The notes below the pieces were generated by a model that had not been told where the DNA came from, did not search any database, and worked only from the letters and a program-made list of their open reading frames with translations. The translations under genes and the position numbers were made by a program. Of a DNA stretch of 64,000 bases, positions 25,667 to 34,814 are shown in pieces. The stretch is from Clostridiales bacterium (GTDB taxonomy: Bacteria; Bacillota; Clostridia; Peptostreptococcales; Anaerovoracaceae): contig JAAZCE010000019.1 of assembly GCA_012513435.1 (NCBI GenBank), forward strand, positions 1 through 64,000. The letters run 5' to 3'. Every line of letters begins with the position of its first letter. Position 1 is the stretch's first letter.

Positions 25667-26146
25667 TTATTTTTGATCTTCTTCCTTGGTGTTTTCTTTA
25701 GTAGCGTCTTGCTTGTCAGCACCTTCTTTTGTAGGCTCTTTACCGTTCATCTCTTCTACAGAATCTTCCGCAGATTGACTTTCATTTGAAGAGTTCTCGG
25801 CCTTTCCCGGTTTTTCATCTGACTTTTCCGTGGAGGAATAATCCTTCGTTGCAGTAAGCTCCGTCTGTTTTGGCCCTCGTCCCTGCAGAAGCCCCAGACA
25901 CTTTGTTATGCCGAAGATGATGGTGGCGTATGCAAGCCAACTAAAGGAATTGAGAAGGATGTACTGGATGCTGTCTCCCATCATATCCGAAACGGAGACA
26001 CCGTAGGAGGCGGCGTAGTTAACGATGTACATTATCGAAGAATAGAGGGCGTAAACGAAGAGAGCTGCCATAACAGCAGATACGACGTATAACAGGGTTA
26101 CCAGCCCCGACCTGCCGGTGTTTGAAATATTGGATTTTTTGCGCAT
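25667..26146 (-). CDS. Small membrane protein with a charged C-terminal tail
   Basis: A 159-residue protein with two or three hydrophobic segments in the first 85 residues (LVTLLYVVSAVMAALFVYAL and a second near SFSWLAYATIIFG) and then a 70-residue low-complexity tail rich in Glu, Lys, Ser and Asp. I do not recognise a family. The tail is expected to be disordered and cytosolic or extracellular depending on helix count. It is transcribed alone, divergently from the DHH phosphodiesterase gene at 26413. Confidence 0.7.
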   Translation of the reverse strand: MRKKSNISNTGRSGLVTLLYVVSAVMAALFVYALYSSIMYIVNYAASYGVSVSDMMGDSIQYILLNSFSWLAYATIIFGITKCLGLLQGRGPKQTELTATKDYSSTEKSDEKPGKAENSSNESQSAEDSVEEMNGKEPTKEGADKQDATKENTKEEDQK

Positions 26147-26343
26147 AAATATTACCTTATATAATACCTTTCTTAAATTTGTTTATCTCCACTATATTAT
26201 TGACTATAAATATGTTTGTTTCATGGTAATAATTTCAAGTAATGTATAGATTCTGTGGAGTTTTGGAGATGGGAAGCATTATTATATACTTGCAACGGAA
26301 GATTTTGTAAGAGAAGGGGAATGTGATAAGAAAGAAGACAAGA

Positions 26344-26363
26344 ATATCATAATATGATATAAT
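26344..26363 (+). promoter_or_regulatory. Promoter of the DHH phosphodiesterase-rplI-dnaB unit with overlapping palindrome
   Basis: TATAAT at 26358-26363 is overlapped by the inverted repeat ATATCAT-AAT-ATGATAT (26344-26360). The -35 region is weak. A regulator binding the palindrome would block or remodel the -10 region. The palindrome is AT-rich and could be chance. Confidence 0.4.
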
Positions 26364-26412
26364 AAATGCGTATACCCATAAACCGGAAGGGTCATTTTGA
26401 CAGGAGAGAGAT

Positions 26413-28179
26413 ATGTATGTTGGAAGAATAGAAAGACTGTTGGCACATTACTCGCCTTTGCCTATGTGTATAATAAACGCACAGGGGAAGGTAACTAGAG
26501 CCAGCAGCAAGATAGATGAAGTATTTAAGTATGACGGCATTGTCGATGGTGATATTTTCGCGTTGACAGGAATTAAACTGTGCGAAATCACAAAAGCCGC
26601 TTCGGAAGGAACGGCCCTGTATCTGAAGAGGAACGATAAGAGCTTCAAGGTACTTGCCGATTCCATAGGTGGAGATGACGTTTCGTCTATCATGCTCCAC
26701 TTTATAGATATGACGGCATACGATAATTTGAAGGATTTGTATAATAACGATAAGCTCTGCATAGCCCTGGTCAACGTAGACAATTTTGACGAGTTGACAT
26801 CCAGCGCGGGGGAAGACAGAGAAATGAAGCTTTCGGGAGAAATTGACAGACTCATCAGAGATTGGGCACACAGCATGGAAGCCGGTGTTTCCAGATACAG
26901 AGATCATCTTTATGAGATAGTGCTGACCAATAAAAACTATAAATGGCTTGTGAGCAACAAGTTTTCCATATTGGACGAAGCCAGAGAGATAGAAACGGAA
27001 GCTGATTTTCCGGTGACCCTGAGCATAGGCATAGGATTATACGGAAAAACTCCCGCGGAAAGCGAAGCCTACGCCCAGGATGCCTTGGATCTTGCTTTGG
27101 GGCGAGGTGGAGACCAGGCTGTGGTAAAGAATGTAAAGAACTTTGAGTACTACGGGGGCAAGACCCATAGCGTGGAAAAAAGTAATAAGGGCAAGTCCAG
27201 AATAATAGCTCATGCTCTCAAGCTTCTTATGAGCCAGGCATCAAAGGTATTCATTATGGGTCATAAGAATCCCGACATGGATTGCTTCGGAGCATCTTTG
27301 GGGATACACAGGCTGGCTGCCAGCATAGGCAAGGAAACATATATAGTAATAGATTCCTATAATGATGCGCTTACTAGCATATACGAGGACGCTAAGGATT
27401 CGGGAGAGTACGACTTTATATCAAGCGAAAGGTCCTTGAGCCTGCTTGACGGCAACTCTATGGTAGTAGTTCTTGACACTCACAGACCGGTTCTTGCAGC
27501 CTGTCTGGAGCTTGTGGAAAGGGCTGAAAAAACCGTAGTCATAGACCACCACAGGAAGGCGGAGGACGCCTTTACGGGAACTATACTTTCGTACATGGAA
27601 TCCTATGCGTCATCTACCTCGGAGCTGGTTACGGAGGTGATACAGTATGCCTGCGAGAAAAAAGCTCTCAGTAAGATGGAGGCGGATGCACTTCTTGCCG
27701 GAATAATGGTGGATACCAACAGGTTTGCCGTCAAGGCAGGAGTGAGGACCTTCGAGGCAGCATCTTGGCTTAGGAGAAACGGTGCAGATCTTGAGAAGGT
27801 CAGACGGTATTTTCAGGCTGATTCCAACAGCTTTAAGATGAGAGCTAACTGCATAGCCAACGCCGGATTTTATGAAGGCGGTATTGCAATGTCCATATGC
27901 ACAGGCCTAAACCCTAATTCACAGATAATAAATTCTCAAGTGGCCGACGAGCTTCTTACAATCAAGGGCATCAAGGCCAGCTTCGTAGCAGGGCAGAACG
28001 AATGTGGCAGAACGGTTGTCAGCGCCAGGTCTCTAGGAGATATAAACGTACAACTGATAATGGAAAAATTTGGCGGAGGTGGCCATTTTAACACGGCAGG
28101 CGCTCAGAGCGACCTTTCGCCGGAGGATATTTTAAAGCAAATTTCTTTAGAACTTCACACAAGGAGGATAAAATCATGA
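26413..28179 (+). CDS. GdpP-like c-di-AMP phosphodiesterase (PAS-degenerate GGDEF-DHH) lacking membrane segments
   Basis: A 588-residue DHH/DHHA1 phosphodiesterase related to GdpP. Order: PAS-like domain (about 5-95), a degenerate GGDEF domain (about 105-250, ending [11 protein letters not shown]), then the DHH domain with His284, Asp288 and Asp290 in HKNPDMDC, Asp355 in VLDTHRP and the DHH triad at 378-380, and DHHA1 with [11 protein letters not shown] and His558. Classical GdpP has two N-terminal membrane helices before PAS; here the protein begins directly at the PAS domain, so it should be soluble. It is expected to hydrolyse c-di-AMP to pApA. Its stop overlaps the rplI start (ATGA), and rplI-dnaB follow as in other Firmicutes. 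Confidence 0.92.
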   Translation: MYVGRIERLLAHYSPLPMCIINAQGKVTRASSKIDEVFKYDGIVDGDIFALTGIKLCEITKAASEGTALYLKRNDKSFKVLADSIGGDDVSSIMLHFIDMTAYDNLKDLYNNDKLCIALVNVDNFDELTSSAGEDREMKLSGEIDRLIRDWAHSMEAGVSRYRDHLYEIVLTNKNYKWLVSNKFSILDEAREIETEADFPVTLSIGIGLYGKTPAESEAYAQDALDLALGRGGDQAVVKNVKNFEYYGGKTHSVEKSNKGKSRIIAHALKLLMSQASKVFIMGHKNPDMDCFGASLGIHRLAASIGKETYIVIDSYNDALTSIYEDAKDSGEYDFISSERSLSLLDGNSMVVVLDTHRPVLAACLELVERAEKTVVIDHHRKAEDAFTGTILSYMESYASSTSELVTEVIQYACEKKALSKMEADALLAGIMVDTNRFAVKAGVRTFEAASWLRRNGADLEKVRRYFQADSNSFKMRANCIANAGFYEGGIAMSICTGLNPNSQIINSQVADELLTIKGIKASFVAGQNECGRTVVSARSLGDINVQLIMEKFGGGGHFNTAGAQSDLSPEDILKQISLELHTRRIKS

Positions 28180-28619
28180 TAGTTATACTTACTAAAGACG
28201 TAAAGGGAACGGGCAAGGCAGGAGAAGTGGTAAAGGTTAACGATGGATACGCCAGAAACATGCTTCTTCCCAAGGGGCTTGCAAAGGAAGCAACAGAGGG
28301 GAATGTAAGAAGCCTTGAAAAGCAAAAAAACATAGCTGCCGAGAAGATTGAAGAGCAGAAGGAAGCGGCAAAGGAGCTGGCTAAGAAAATGGAAGCCATG
28401 AATCTTCAGATAATTTCAAAAGGCGGAGAAAGCGGTAAACTTTTTGGTTCTATAACATCCAAGGACATCGCTGAAGCCCTTGAAAAGCAGGGTGGAATCA
28501 AGGTGGATAAAAAGAAGATTGAGCTTGCGGGTCCTATCAAGCAGACGGGAACCACACATGTAACGGTAAAGCTGTTTCCCGAAGTATCGACAAAATTAAA
28601 GGTAACGGTTACAGTATAG
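28176..28619 (+). CDS. rplI: 50S ribosomal protein L9
   Basis: A 147-residue L9 with the N-terminal rRNA-binding domain ([32 protein letters not shown]), the long Lys/Glu helix and the C-terminal domain. Overlaps the phosphodiesterase stop by 4 bases (ATGA), so it is translationally coupled. Confidence 0.98.
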   Translation: MIVILTKDVKGTGKAGEVVKVNDGYARNMLLPKGLAKEATEGNVRSLEKQKNIAAEKIEEQKEAAKELAKKMEAMNLQIISKGGESGKLFGSITSKDIAEALEKQGGIKVDKKKIELAGPIKQTGTTHVTVKLFPEVSTKLKVTVTV

Positions 28620-28641
28620 TTATATCAGCGGGAGAGTAAAC

Positions 28642-29979
28642 ATGGAACAAAGAATTCCTCCTCATAGCATTGAAGCGGAAAAATCTGTTTTGGGAGCAGC
28701 CCTGCTTTCTAAGGATGCTCTTTTTGACGTTATAGAAGTGGTTAGAGCCAATGATTTTTATGACCAGAATCACAAGGAAATATTCCAGACCATATTGGAG
28801 CTGAATAAGAGAAACGCTCCTGTTGACTTCCTGACGGTCTGCGAAGAGCTGAAGAAGAGAAACAGCCTCAATATGGTGGGAGGCAGAGCATATGTGGCTT
28901 CCCTTTCTTCCGGAACCCCGACTACATCCAACGCTACGGAGTATGCCAAGATAGTTGCAGAAAAAGCCTCCCTGCGCAGACTTATCAGCATGGCTGATGA
29001 TATTGTGGTTAAAGGATACGAGGACAATATGGGAGCCGAGCAGATGCTGGATTACGCGGAGAGCGGTGTCTTTGAAATATCTCAGGCCCGCCAAAAGGGG
29101 CAGTACACTCACATCAAGGATGTGCTACTGCAGAATATTGAAATAATTGATAAAGCATCACAGATGGACGGGGGCCTTACGGGAATAACCACGGGGTTCA
29201 AGGATCTCGATGAGAAAACATCGGGATTGCAAAAGTCGGATTTAATAATTCTTGCGGCCAGGCCGGCTATGGGCAAGACGGCTTTTGCCCTCTCACTGGC
29301 TCTCAGCACAGCTATAAAAGGAAAAGCATCGGTCATGGTTTTTAGCATGGAAATGTCCAAGGAACAGCTTGGGCAGAGACTGCTCTCCATGGAATCCAAG
29401 GTTCCTATGCAGAGCTTGAAGACAGGCAGACTTGAAAGGAGAGACTGGGACGATATCAACATTGCCCTGGACAATCTTTCCAAAACAAAGATACATATAG
29501 ATGATACAGCAGGCGTAGGCATAATGGAAATGAAGAGCAAGTGCAGAAGGCTCAAGGCGGAAGAAGGGCTTGACCTTGTGATAATAGACTATCTTCAGCT
29601 TATGAATCCTGAGGGACGGGCCGACTCCAGGAACCAGGAGATTTCTGTGATTTCAAGAAACCTCAAGCTTCTGGCAAGGGAGCTTGACTGCCCTGTAATC
29701 GTTCTATCCCAGCTTTCCCGAGCACCTGAGACCAGAACGGACCACAGACCTATGCTCTCCGACCTCAGAGAATCCGGCTCCATAGAGCAGGATGCGGACA
29801 TAGTGCTGTTTTTGTATCGTGATGAATACTACAACGAGGATACGGAGTTTCCGGGACAATGTGAAGTAATTGTCGCCAAACAGAGAAGCGGTCCGACAGG
29901 AAAATTCAATGTTACATGGCTTGAAAAGATGACTAAATTCGTAGACAGCGCTGCAGGAGGCAGTGTCGGTGGTATGTAA
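28642..29979 (+). CDS. dnaB: Replicative DNA helicase
   Basis: A 445-residue DnaB-type hexameric helicase. The N-terminal domain begins RIPPHSIEAEKSVLGAALL; the RecA-like domain has Walker A in ARPAMGKTAFAL, Walker B in LVIIDYLQLM, and the downstream SRAPETR and SGSIEQDADIVLFLYRDEYY motifs. No intein interrupts it. It needs a loader; the next gene is the likely partner. Confidence 0.98.
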   Translation: MEQRIPPHSIEAEKSVLGAALLSKDALFDVIEVVRANDFYDQNHKEIFQTILELNKRNAPVDFLTVCEELKKRNSLNMVGGRAYVASLSSGTPTTSNATEYAKIVAEKASLRRLISMADDIVVKGYEDNMGAEQMLDYAESGVFEISQARQKGQYTHIKDVLLQNIEIIDKASQMDGGLTGITTGFKDLDEKTSGLQKSDLIILAARPAMGKTAFALSLALSTAIKGKASVMVFSMEMSKEQLGQRLLSMESKVPMQSLKTGRLERRDWDDINIALDNLSKTKIHIDDTAGVGIMEMKSKCRRLKAEEGLDLVIIDYLQLMNPEGRADSRNQEISVISRNLKLLARELDCPVIVLSQLSRAPETRTDHRPMLSDLRESGSIEQDADIVLFLYRDEYYNEDTEFPGQCEVIVAKQRSGPTGKFNVTWLEKMTKFVDSAAGGSVGGM

Positions 29980-29993
29980 AACCGGAGGAAATG

Positions 29994-31265
29994 ATGAACT
30001 TTAAGAAAGAGAATATCAGAGATTATTTCCTGCTGGATACCGGCGTGGAAAATATTTTTATAAATGAATATATGGTGACTGCCCCCGGTGATTTTATCAA
30101 AGTGTATCTGTTTGCTTCCATGTATGCCAACTTGGAAACAGATGTTAACAACGAGGATATTGCCAAGCATCTGTCCCTCGAATACGAGGACGTTTTGAAG
30201 GCTTGGAACTACTGGGAACGTTTGGGGGCAATAAGAAAGATAAAGAAGGACCCAGATGATAAATTTCTCTACGATGTTGAATTTGTTTCTCTCAAGGAAC
30301 AGCTTTACGGGGAGAAGAACAGGAAGAAGACCTATTCTCAGGATCAGAGCGTTCAGGATTTCATGGCAGATAAAGAGATACAGGGAATGTTCAGTACCAT
30401 AGAGAAAATAGCCGGACGGGTTATCAACGGAACGGAAATCATGGAGATATTGTCCTGGATAAGCGATTTTAACGCCACACCAGAGATAATCGTCTACGGA
30501 TATTCCTACTGTGTTCAGAGGAAAAAGAAAAATCTCAAGTACATCGGGGCCGTTATCAACAACTGGGTAAAGGAAGGCCTCTATGATGTTATTTCTGTGG
30601 AAAAGTATTTGAGCGAAAATGATAAGAAGCAGCATTTGTACACAAGGGTTTTTCAGGCTCTTGGCTTCAGCAGGCAGGCAACGGAGGAGGAAAAGCGCAT
30701 AATGGATTCATGGTTTGAGACCATGGAGTTTTCATTAAGTAAGGTTCTTGAGGCGTGCAGCAAGACTTCAGGAATATCCAACCCCAATATCAATTACGTT
30801 AACAAGGTCCTGGTAAACTGGTATGAAGAACATAATCACATCGGCGGCAAGAAGAGCGGTGACTTGACAACAGGGGATATTATGGGATATTATGAGACCT
30901 TGCAGAGCATGGAAGAAGGGGAGGCCGAAGAGCGAAGGCGAAAAGTCTACGATGCGGTTCCCAGGATAAAAGCCATAGAGGAAGAATTAAATTCGCAGAG
31001 TGCAGGGCTTTCTAAGATAATTATTTCGGATACTATCGACAAAGGTGAAGCGATGAAGCGGATTAAGGCCAGAATAGAAGAGCTCAACAGGGAAAAAGCA
31101 TTTCTGTTGACGGATAATGGCTTTGAACTTGATTATATGGATATAAAATACAGATGTCCTAAATGTAAGGACACAGGAATGTTAGAAACAGGAGAAAGAT
31201 GTCAATGCTTTGGAGAAATAACAAAGGAAAAAATAAACCTGACAACCAAACAGAAAACAGAATAG
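29994..31265 (+). CDS. DnaD-like primosome protein fused to a DnaC-type N-terminal zinc domain
   Basis: A 423-residue protein in the helicase-loader position after dnaB. It has an N-terminal winged-helix-like region (about 1-100) and two DnaD/DnaB2-type helical repeats (YIGAVINNWVKEGLYDV and NYVNKVLVNWYEEHN). The last 110 residues match the N-terminal part of Clostridial DnaC/DnaI: a helical stretch (VYDAVPRIKAIEEELN), then YRCPKCKDTG and CQCF with Cys388, Cys391, Cys403 and Cys405 as probable zinc ligands. The AAA+ ATPase that normally follows is missing: the frame ends 20 codons later. Start taken at the second ATG (29994), which suits the GGAGG; 29991 is possible. The end overlaps the next gene by 67 bases. 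Confidence 0.88.
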   Translation: MNFKKENIRDYFLLDTGVENIFINEYMVTAPGDFIKVYLFASMYANLETDVNNEDIAKHLSLEYEDVLKAWNYWERLGAIRKIKKDPDDKFLYDVEFVSLKEQLYGEKNRKKTYSQDQSVQDFMADKEIQGMFSTIEKIAGRVINGTEIMEILSWISDFNATPEIIVYGYSYCVQRKKKNLKYIGAVINNWVKEGLYDVISVEKYLSENDKKQHLYTRVFQALGFSRQATEEEKRIMDSWFETMEFSLSKVLEACSKTSGISNPNINYVNKVLVNWYEEHNHIGGKKSGDLTTGDIMGYYETLQSMEEGEAEERRRKVYDAVPRIKAIEEELNSQSAGLSKIIISDTIDKGEAMKRIKARIEELNREKAFLLTDNGFELDYMDIKYRCPKCKDTGMLETGERCQCFGEITKEKINLTTKQKTE

Positions 31266-33712
31266 CTCCCGAAACCGATGTCAACGACTACGTCAATGAG
31301 ACTGTCAGCGATGATATCGATGATAAAGAAAGGCTTTTAGAAGAAAACGAAGATGCTAAGAGAATGTATGAGGAGATACAGGCTTTGCGTCAGAGTATTG
31401 CTGCATTAAAAACGCCGGAGGAAGAAATCCCGCTGGCTGAAGCAAAAACACCGGAAGGGGCTAAGGCTTCCCAGGCTGTAAGCACGGAGGATACAGGGGA
31501 GTTATTCAAAGAGACCGAGGAGATAAGACTGGCCAAGCAGGCTATAATGGAGCAGGCTCGGAAGGACGAAGTGGAAAAGGCTAGACAGGCAAAGGAAGCA
31601 AGGCTAAGGGAAATCCAGGTACAGAAGCAGCAGCAGGAGGCTTTGGAAGCTCAGAGAAGGGTTGCCGCCGTGCAGCAGGAGGCTGAGCGAAAGAGATGGG
31701 AAGCCGAGGAAGCGGAAAGACGCATGAGAGAGGTTTCCATAAGAAATGTTGTAAAGGAAACCCAGGAGCAGACTGAGCAGGCTAAGCTAAGAGCAGAGCG
31801 GGAAGCCTTTTTCATGGAAGAAAAAAAGGGAATAGAAGAATTCGCTGCCAGGAAGAAATCAGACGAGGAAAAGGACAGAGACCTTACCGAAGCCAAGGCC
31901 GAGCTTCTTTCTATACAGAAAGAGCAACGAACGACCAACAGGGAAATTGAGGCACGGAAAAAACGAGAAAACAAAGTTAGGAGAGCTGCGGAAAAAGCAG
32001 AAAAAGAAGAGATAAAAAGAGCGAAAAAAGCGGCTGCCATCAGTGAAAAGGAACGGCTTGCAGCAGAGCGCAAGGCCGCCGCCGAATTAGGTGCCGGTAT
32101 TGTAAACATCAAAGGCGTCAAGGTGACCACAGAGCTTAACGAGGAGCCTACGGTTTCATGGAAGGATTTCTTCGGTATAAAGGGCAGAGAAGAAAGAAAA
32201 GCGATAAAAGAGGCAAGCAAAGAAGAAAAAATGGCCCTTGAAAGAGAGCGTGAGGCCAGGAAAGAGGAAGCAAGACTCAAGGCCGAGATGCTCAGCAAGC
32301 AGAGGCAGGAGAAGTATAGAAGCAGCAGACACGGGATACTGATGGGTAGATTCAAGAGGTACTGCGATAAGCATAAAGTTGCCTTGCTTACGGTTTTTGG
32401 AGTCGTACTCATAGTTGCCGTAGGCACAGCGGGGATATTTAATTATTGCACAGCCTACGAATATTCATACAACGGCAAAGCTCTGGGGTACGTTAAGGAA
32501 AAGGATGAGGTCCTTAGAATCACGGACCTTGTTCAGGGCGCTTTGACAGAGGACAAGAAGGTAGACGTTGTCATAGATGCCAAGGACGATATTGAGTTCA
32601 AGAGAGTTCCCGCCATGGGACAAATTGATATTGACACATCAGATGACGTGCTGAAAAGATTGTCCTACATGGGTGATGTGAATGTCAAGGCCATGGGGAT
32701 ATACATAAATGGAGAAAAGATCGGAGCGGTAGACAACAAGAGCACTGCCGCAAAGGTTCTGGAGCATATTAAAGAAGAGTACTCCTGTAAGGAGGACGGA
32801 GCGAAGACAGAGGAAGCTGTATTTATTGAAAACGTTGAAATAAAACGTAGCAATACTTCTCTTCAGGACATTTCTTCGGAGAAGGAAATGGTGGATGTTC
32901 TCTGCACCAGCGGAGAAAAGGAATCCATACATAAGGTTGTGGTGGGAGAGACTCTGGCAGATATAGCCAAGCTCTATTCCATGGCAGAGGATGATATTCT
33001 GAAGGACAACACGGATATAGATCCTAAGAAGCTGGAGGTGGGGACATCCCTGGTAATAAGACAAAACGCACCTATCCTTACGGTGAAGATTACATATGTC
33101 ATTACTCACGATAAAGTAATCGAGCATAAGGTCAACAAGAAGGATGCGCCTGACATATATGAAGGATATACAAAAACCCAGCAGGCAGGTAAGGATGGTC
33201 TTAACGAAGTTACGGAAAGGGTAACCACCGTAAACGGAGAATCCATAGAGGCTAAGGCCTTGTCTACCACCATCAAGGAAGAGCCTGTAACAGAGGTTAT
33301 CCTCATAGGAACTAAGGAGAGACCGCCTACGGTAGGTTCAGGCAAGTATATATGGCCAATTTCAAGCGGATATACTCTTACCTCTGAATTTGGGTATAGA
33401 TGGGGCAGCCTTCACGAAGGAATAGACCTTGGCGTACCTACTGGGACGACCGTTAAAGCTGCCGACGGTGGCACGGTAGTATCATCCGGCTATGAAGGGG
33501 CCTATGGATACTGTGTCATAATAGACCATCAGAATGGTATGAAGACAAGGTATGCACATAATAGTCGGAACCTGGTAAGCGTTGGAGAAAAGGTCTTCCA
33601 GGGACAGGAAATAGCCTTATCGGGAAATACAGGACGAAGCACGGGACCACATCTTCACTTTGAGGTAATAGTCGGAGGAGAACCACAGAATCCACTCAAC
33701 TACTTGCCGTAG
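31199..33712 (+). CDS. M23 peptidase with cytosolic coiled coil, transmembrane helix, LysM and G5 domains
   Basis: An 837-residue bitopic protein. Residues about 45-385 are highly charged (Glu, Lys, Arg, Ala, Gln) and predicted coiled coil on the cytosolic side. One transmembrane helix lies at about 393-415. Outside come a beta-rich region, a LysM domain (about 578-620, VVGETLADIAKLYSM), a G5 domain (about 629-707) and a C-terminal M23 endopeptidase (about 717-837) with His739 and Asp743 in HEGIDLG and His818/His820 in HLHFE. All zinc ligands are present, so it should be active on peptidoglycan cross-links. It starts within the 3' end of the dnaD-like gene in another frame, after an AGGAG. 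M23 proteins of this group usually lack such a long cytosolic coil. Confidence 0.9.
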   Translation: MSMLWRNNKGKNKPDNQTENRIAPETDVNDYVNETVSDDIDDKERLLEENEDAKRMYEEIQALRQSIAALKTPEEEIPLAEAKTPEGAKASQAVSTEDTGELFKETEEIRLAKQAIMEQARKDEVEKARQAKEARLREIQVQKQQQEALEAQRRVAAVQQEAERKRWEAEEAERRMREVSIRNVVKETQEQTEQAKLRAEREAFFMEEKKGIEEFAARKKSDEEKDRDLTEAKAELLSIQKEQRTTNREIEARKKRENKVRRAAEKAEKEEIKRAKKAAAISEKERLAAERKAAAELGAGIVNIKGVKVTTELNEEPTVSWKDFFGIKGREERKAIKEASKEEKMALEREREARKEEARLKAEMLSKQRQEKYRSSRHGILMGRFKRYCDKHKVALLTVFGVVLIVAVGTAGIFNYCTAYEYSYNGKALGYVKEKDEVLRITDLVQGALTEDKKVDVVIDAKDDIEFKRVPAMGQIDIDTSDDVLKRLSYMGDVNVKAMGIYINGEKIGAVDNKSTAAKVLEHIKEEYSCKEDGAKTEEAVFIENVEIKRSNTSLQDISSEKEMVDVLCTSGEKESIHKVVVGETLADIAKLYSMAEDDILKDNTDIDPKKLEVGTSLVIRQNAPILTVKITYVITHDKVIEHKVNKKDAPDIYEGYTKTQQAGKDGLNEVTERVTTVNGESIEAKALSTTIKEEPVTEVILIGTKERPPTVGSGKYIWPISSGYTLTSEFGYRWGSLHEGIDLGVPTGTTVKAADGGTVVSSGYEGAYGYCVIIDHQNGMKTRYAHNSRNLVSVGEKVFQGQEIALSGNTGRSTGPHLHFEVIVGGEPQNPLNYLP

Positions 33713-33750
33713 TAAATTATTCGCCATAGGCGAAAGAACAATGTAAGCAT

Positions 33751-33785
33751 AACAGGAAAGTCCATATAGACTTTCCTGTTTTTGT
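33751..33785 (+). terminator. Terminator after the M23 peptidase gene
   Basis: AACAGGAAAGTC (33751-33762) and GACTTTCCTGTT (33769-33780) form a perfect 12-bp stem with a 6-base loop, followed by TTTTTG. A second short palindrome TTCGCC-ATA-GGCGAA (33720-33734) lies just upstream, right after the stop. Confidence 0.9.
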
Positions 33786-33835
33786 TCTATAGGAGATCTT
33801 CTCTCAATATAATTACAAAAAGAGGAGGAGAACCT

Positions 33836-34096
33836 ATGGCTAATCATACAGTTACCATAGATAACAGAGAGAAGCTGACCATAACGGAAATCGCAGATGT
33901 GGACAGCTTTGATGAAGAAGAGATAAGAGCTACTCTTTTGAAGGGCGCCATGGTCATTAGAGGAGAGAAGCTGCACATTCAAATGTTGGACCTGAAAGAA
34001 GGAAGTGCGGTGATAACGGGAACGGTTAACTCCATAATGTACGTGAAAGTTCGCCAAAAGGGAGAGGGCGGATTTCTAGCTAAAATAATAAAATAG
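33836..34096 (+). CDS. yabP: Sporulation protein YabP
   Basis: An 86-residue YabP/YqfC-family protein (ANHTVTIDNREKLTITEIAD; VVI and GSAVITGTVNSIMY segments). In Bacillus it is expressed in the mother cell and needed for spore formation. Start at 33836 chosen because AGAGGAGG precedes it; the frame is open upstream through the terminator. yabQ starts 2 bases later. Confidence 0.92.
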   Translation: MANHTVTIDNREKLTITEIADVDSFDEEEIRATLLKGAMVIRGEKLHIQMLDLKEGSAVITGTVNSIMYVKVRQKGEGGFLAKIIK

Positions 34097-34098
34097 TC

Positions 34099-34560
34099 AT
34101 GGAGGTAACGGAACTCATTTTTCAGCAGGGAAAAACCTTCTGCGTCATGTTGGCGGCAGGGATTTTGACGGAAAGCCTTTGGCACATAAAAAAGCGTTGG
34201 AGTTTCCCCATGGCAATAGGAGAAATATTGTACTGGGCAATGGTGGCTGTAATAGTAACGATGTTTTTGTATTACAGCTCCTTCGGTCAGGTATCCTTTC
34301 ACGGAATGCTAGGGTTTTTCACAGGGCTATTATTGTGGAAAAAGATATGCTGTGATATAATTTCTCCATGGGTAAAAACAGGAGAAGCAAAGAGTACAAA
34401 AGCAGCAGCCGCGTCATCGGCATGGAGGAAGCCAGGAAGAGGCGGCTTGAAAAAAGACGGTCGGAAAAGCTTAAGGAAGAGGAGCGCGCGCGTTACGCTG
34501 CAAGCCAGCAGACCAGAGGAAAAAGAGCCATTAGAAAAAGCCAAAACAGACGGCGGCTGA
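34099..34560 (+). CDS. yabQ: Spore cortex biosynthesis protein YabQ
   Basis: A 153-residue membrane protein with three hydrophobic segments in its first 95 residues (FCVMLAAGILTESLWHIKK; IGEILYWAMVAVIVTMFLYY; GMLGFFTGLLLWKKI), matching YabQ, needed for the spore cortex in Bacillus. The final 60 residues are low-complexity and basic, and are encoded in the region that overlaps divIC in a different frame by 193 bases. That tail is likely a by-product of the overlap. No strong ribosome binding site of its own; it depends on yabP translation. Confidence 0.88.
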   Translation: MEVTELIFQQGKTFCVMLAAGILTESLWHIKKRWSFPMAIGEILYWAMVAVIVTMFLYYSSFGQVSFHGMLGFFTGLLLWKKICCDIISPWVKTGEAKSTKAAAASSAWRKPGRGGLKKDGRKSLRKRSARVTLQASRPEEKEPLEKAKTDGG

Positions 34561-34814
34561 TAATAGCTCTCGTTGTCGTCCTTATAATAGTTTTGCTGGG
34601 AGCTACTATTTTCAAAATTGTTTCCCTGAACAAAGAAAAAATTGACACCCAGAAGCACCAGGCAGAGTTGATAGAGGAAAAGAAGACCCTTCAGAAGCAG
34701 CTTGATAAAATAAACGACCCCAAGAATTTGGAGGAACAGGCAAGAGATCAGCTGAGGCTTATAAAACCGGGAGAGGTTCTTTATATGTTTCCGGAGGAAA
34801 TGACAGGAGACTGA
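34368..34814 (+). CDS. divIC: Septum formation initiator DivIC
   Basis: A 148-residue DivIC/FtsB-type division protein: a basic, Arg/Lys/Glu-rich cytosolic N-terminus, a single membrane helix (about 64-84, LIIALVVVLIIVLLGATIF) and a coiled coil (IDTQKHQAELIEEKKTLQKQ) ending EEQARDQLRLIKPGEVLY, the family's conserved tail. The ATG at 34368 gives a long overlap with yabQ; a later start such as the Met at residue 19 is possible and would still overlap. It overlaps rnmV by one base (TGATG). Confidence 0.9.
   Translation: MGKNRRSKEYKSSSRVIGMEEARKRRLEKRRSEKLKEEERARYAASQQTRGKRAIRKSQNRRRLIIALVVVLIIVLLGATIFKIVSLNKEKIDTQKHQAELIEEKKTLQKQLDKINDPKNLEEQARDQLRLIKPGEVLYMFPEEMTGD

Noticed and set aside
26147-26412. 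Possible c-di-AMP or other riboswitch ahead of the DHH phosphodiesterase gene
   Set aside because: The promoter -10 lies about 50 bases before the ATG, leaving no room for a riboswitch fold; sequence is simple and AT-rich.
29829-30635. 268-codon frame on the minus strand
   Set aside because: Antisense to the dnaB end and the dnaD-like gene; no start signal and no recognisable domain.
31651-32427. 258-codon Ser/Leu-rich minus-strand frame that looks membrane-like
   Set aside because: It is the complement of the Glu/Lys/Ala-rich coiled coil of the M23 protein, which produces such hydrophobic shadows.
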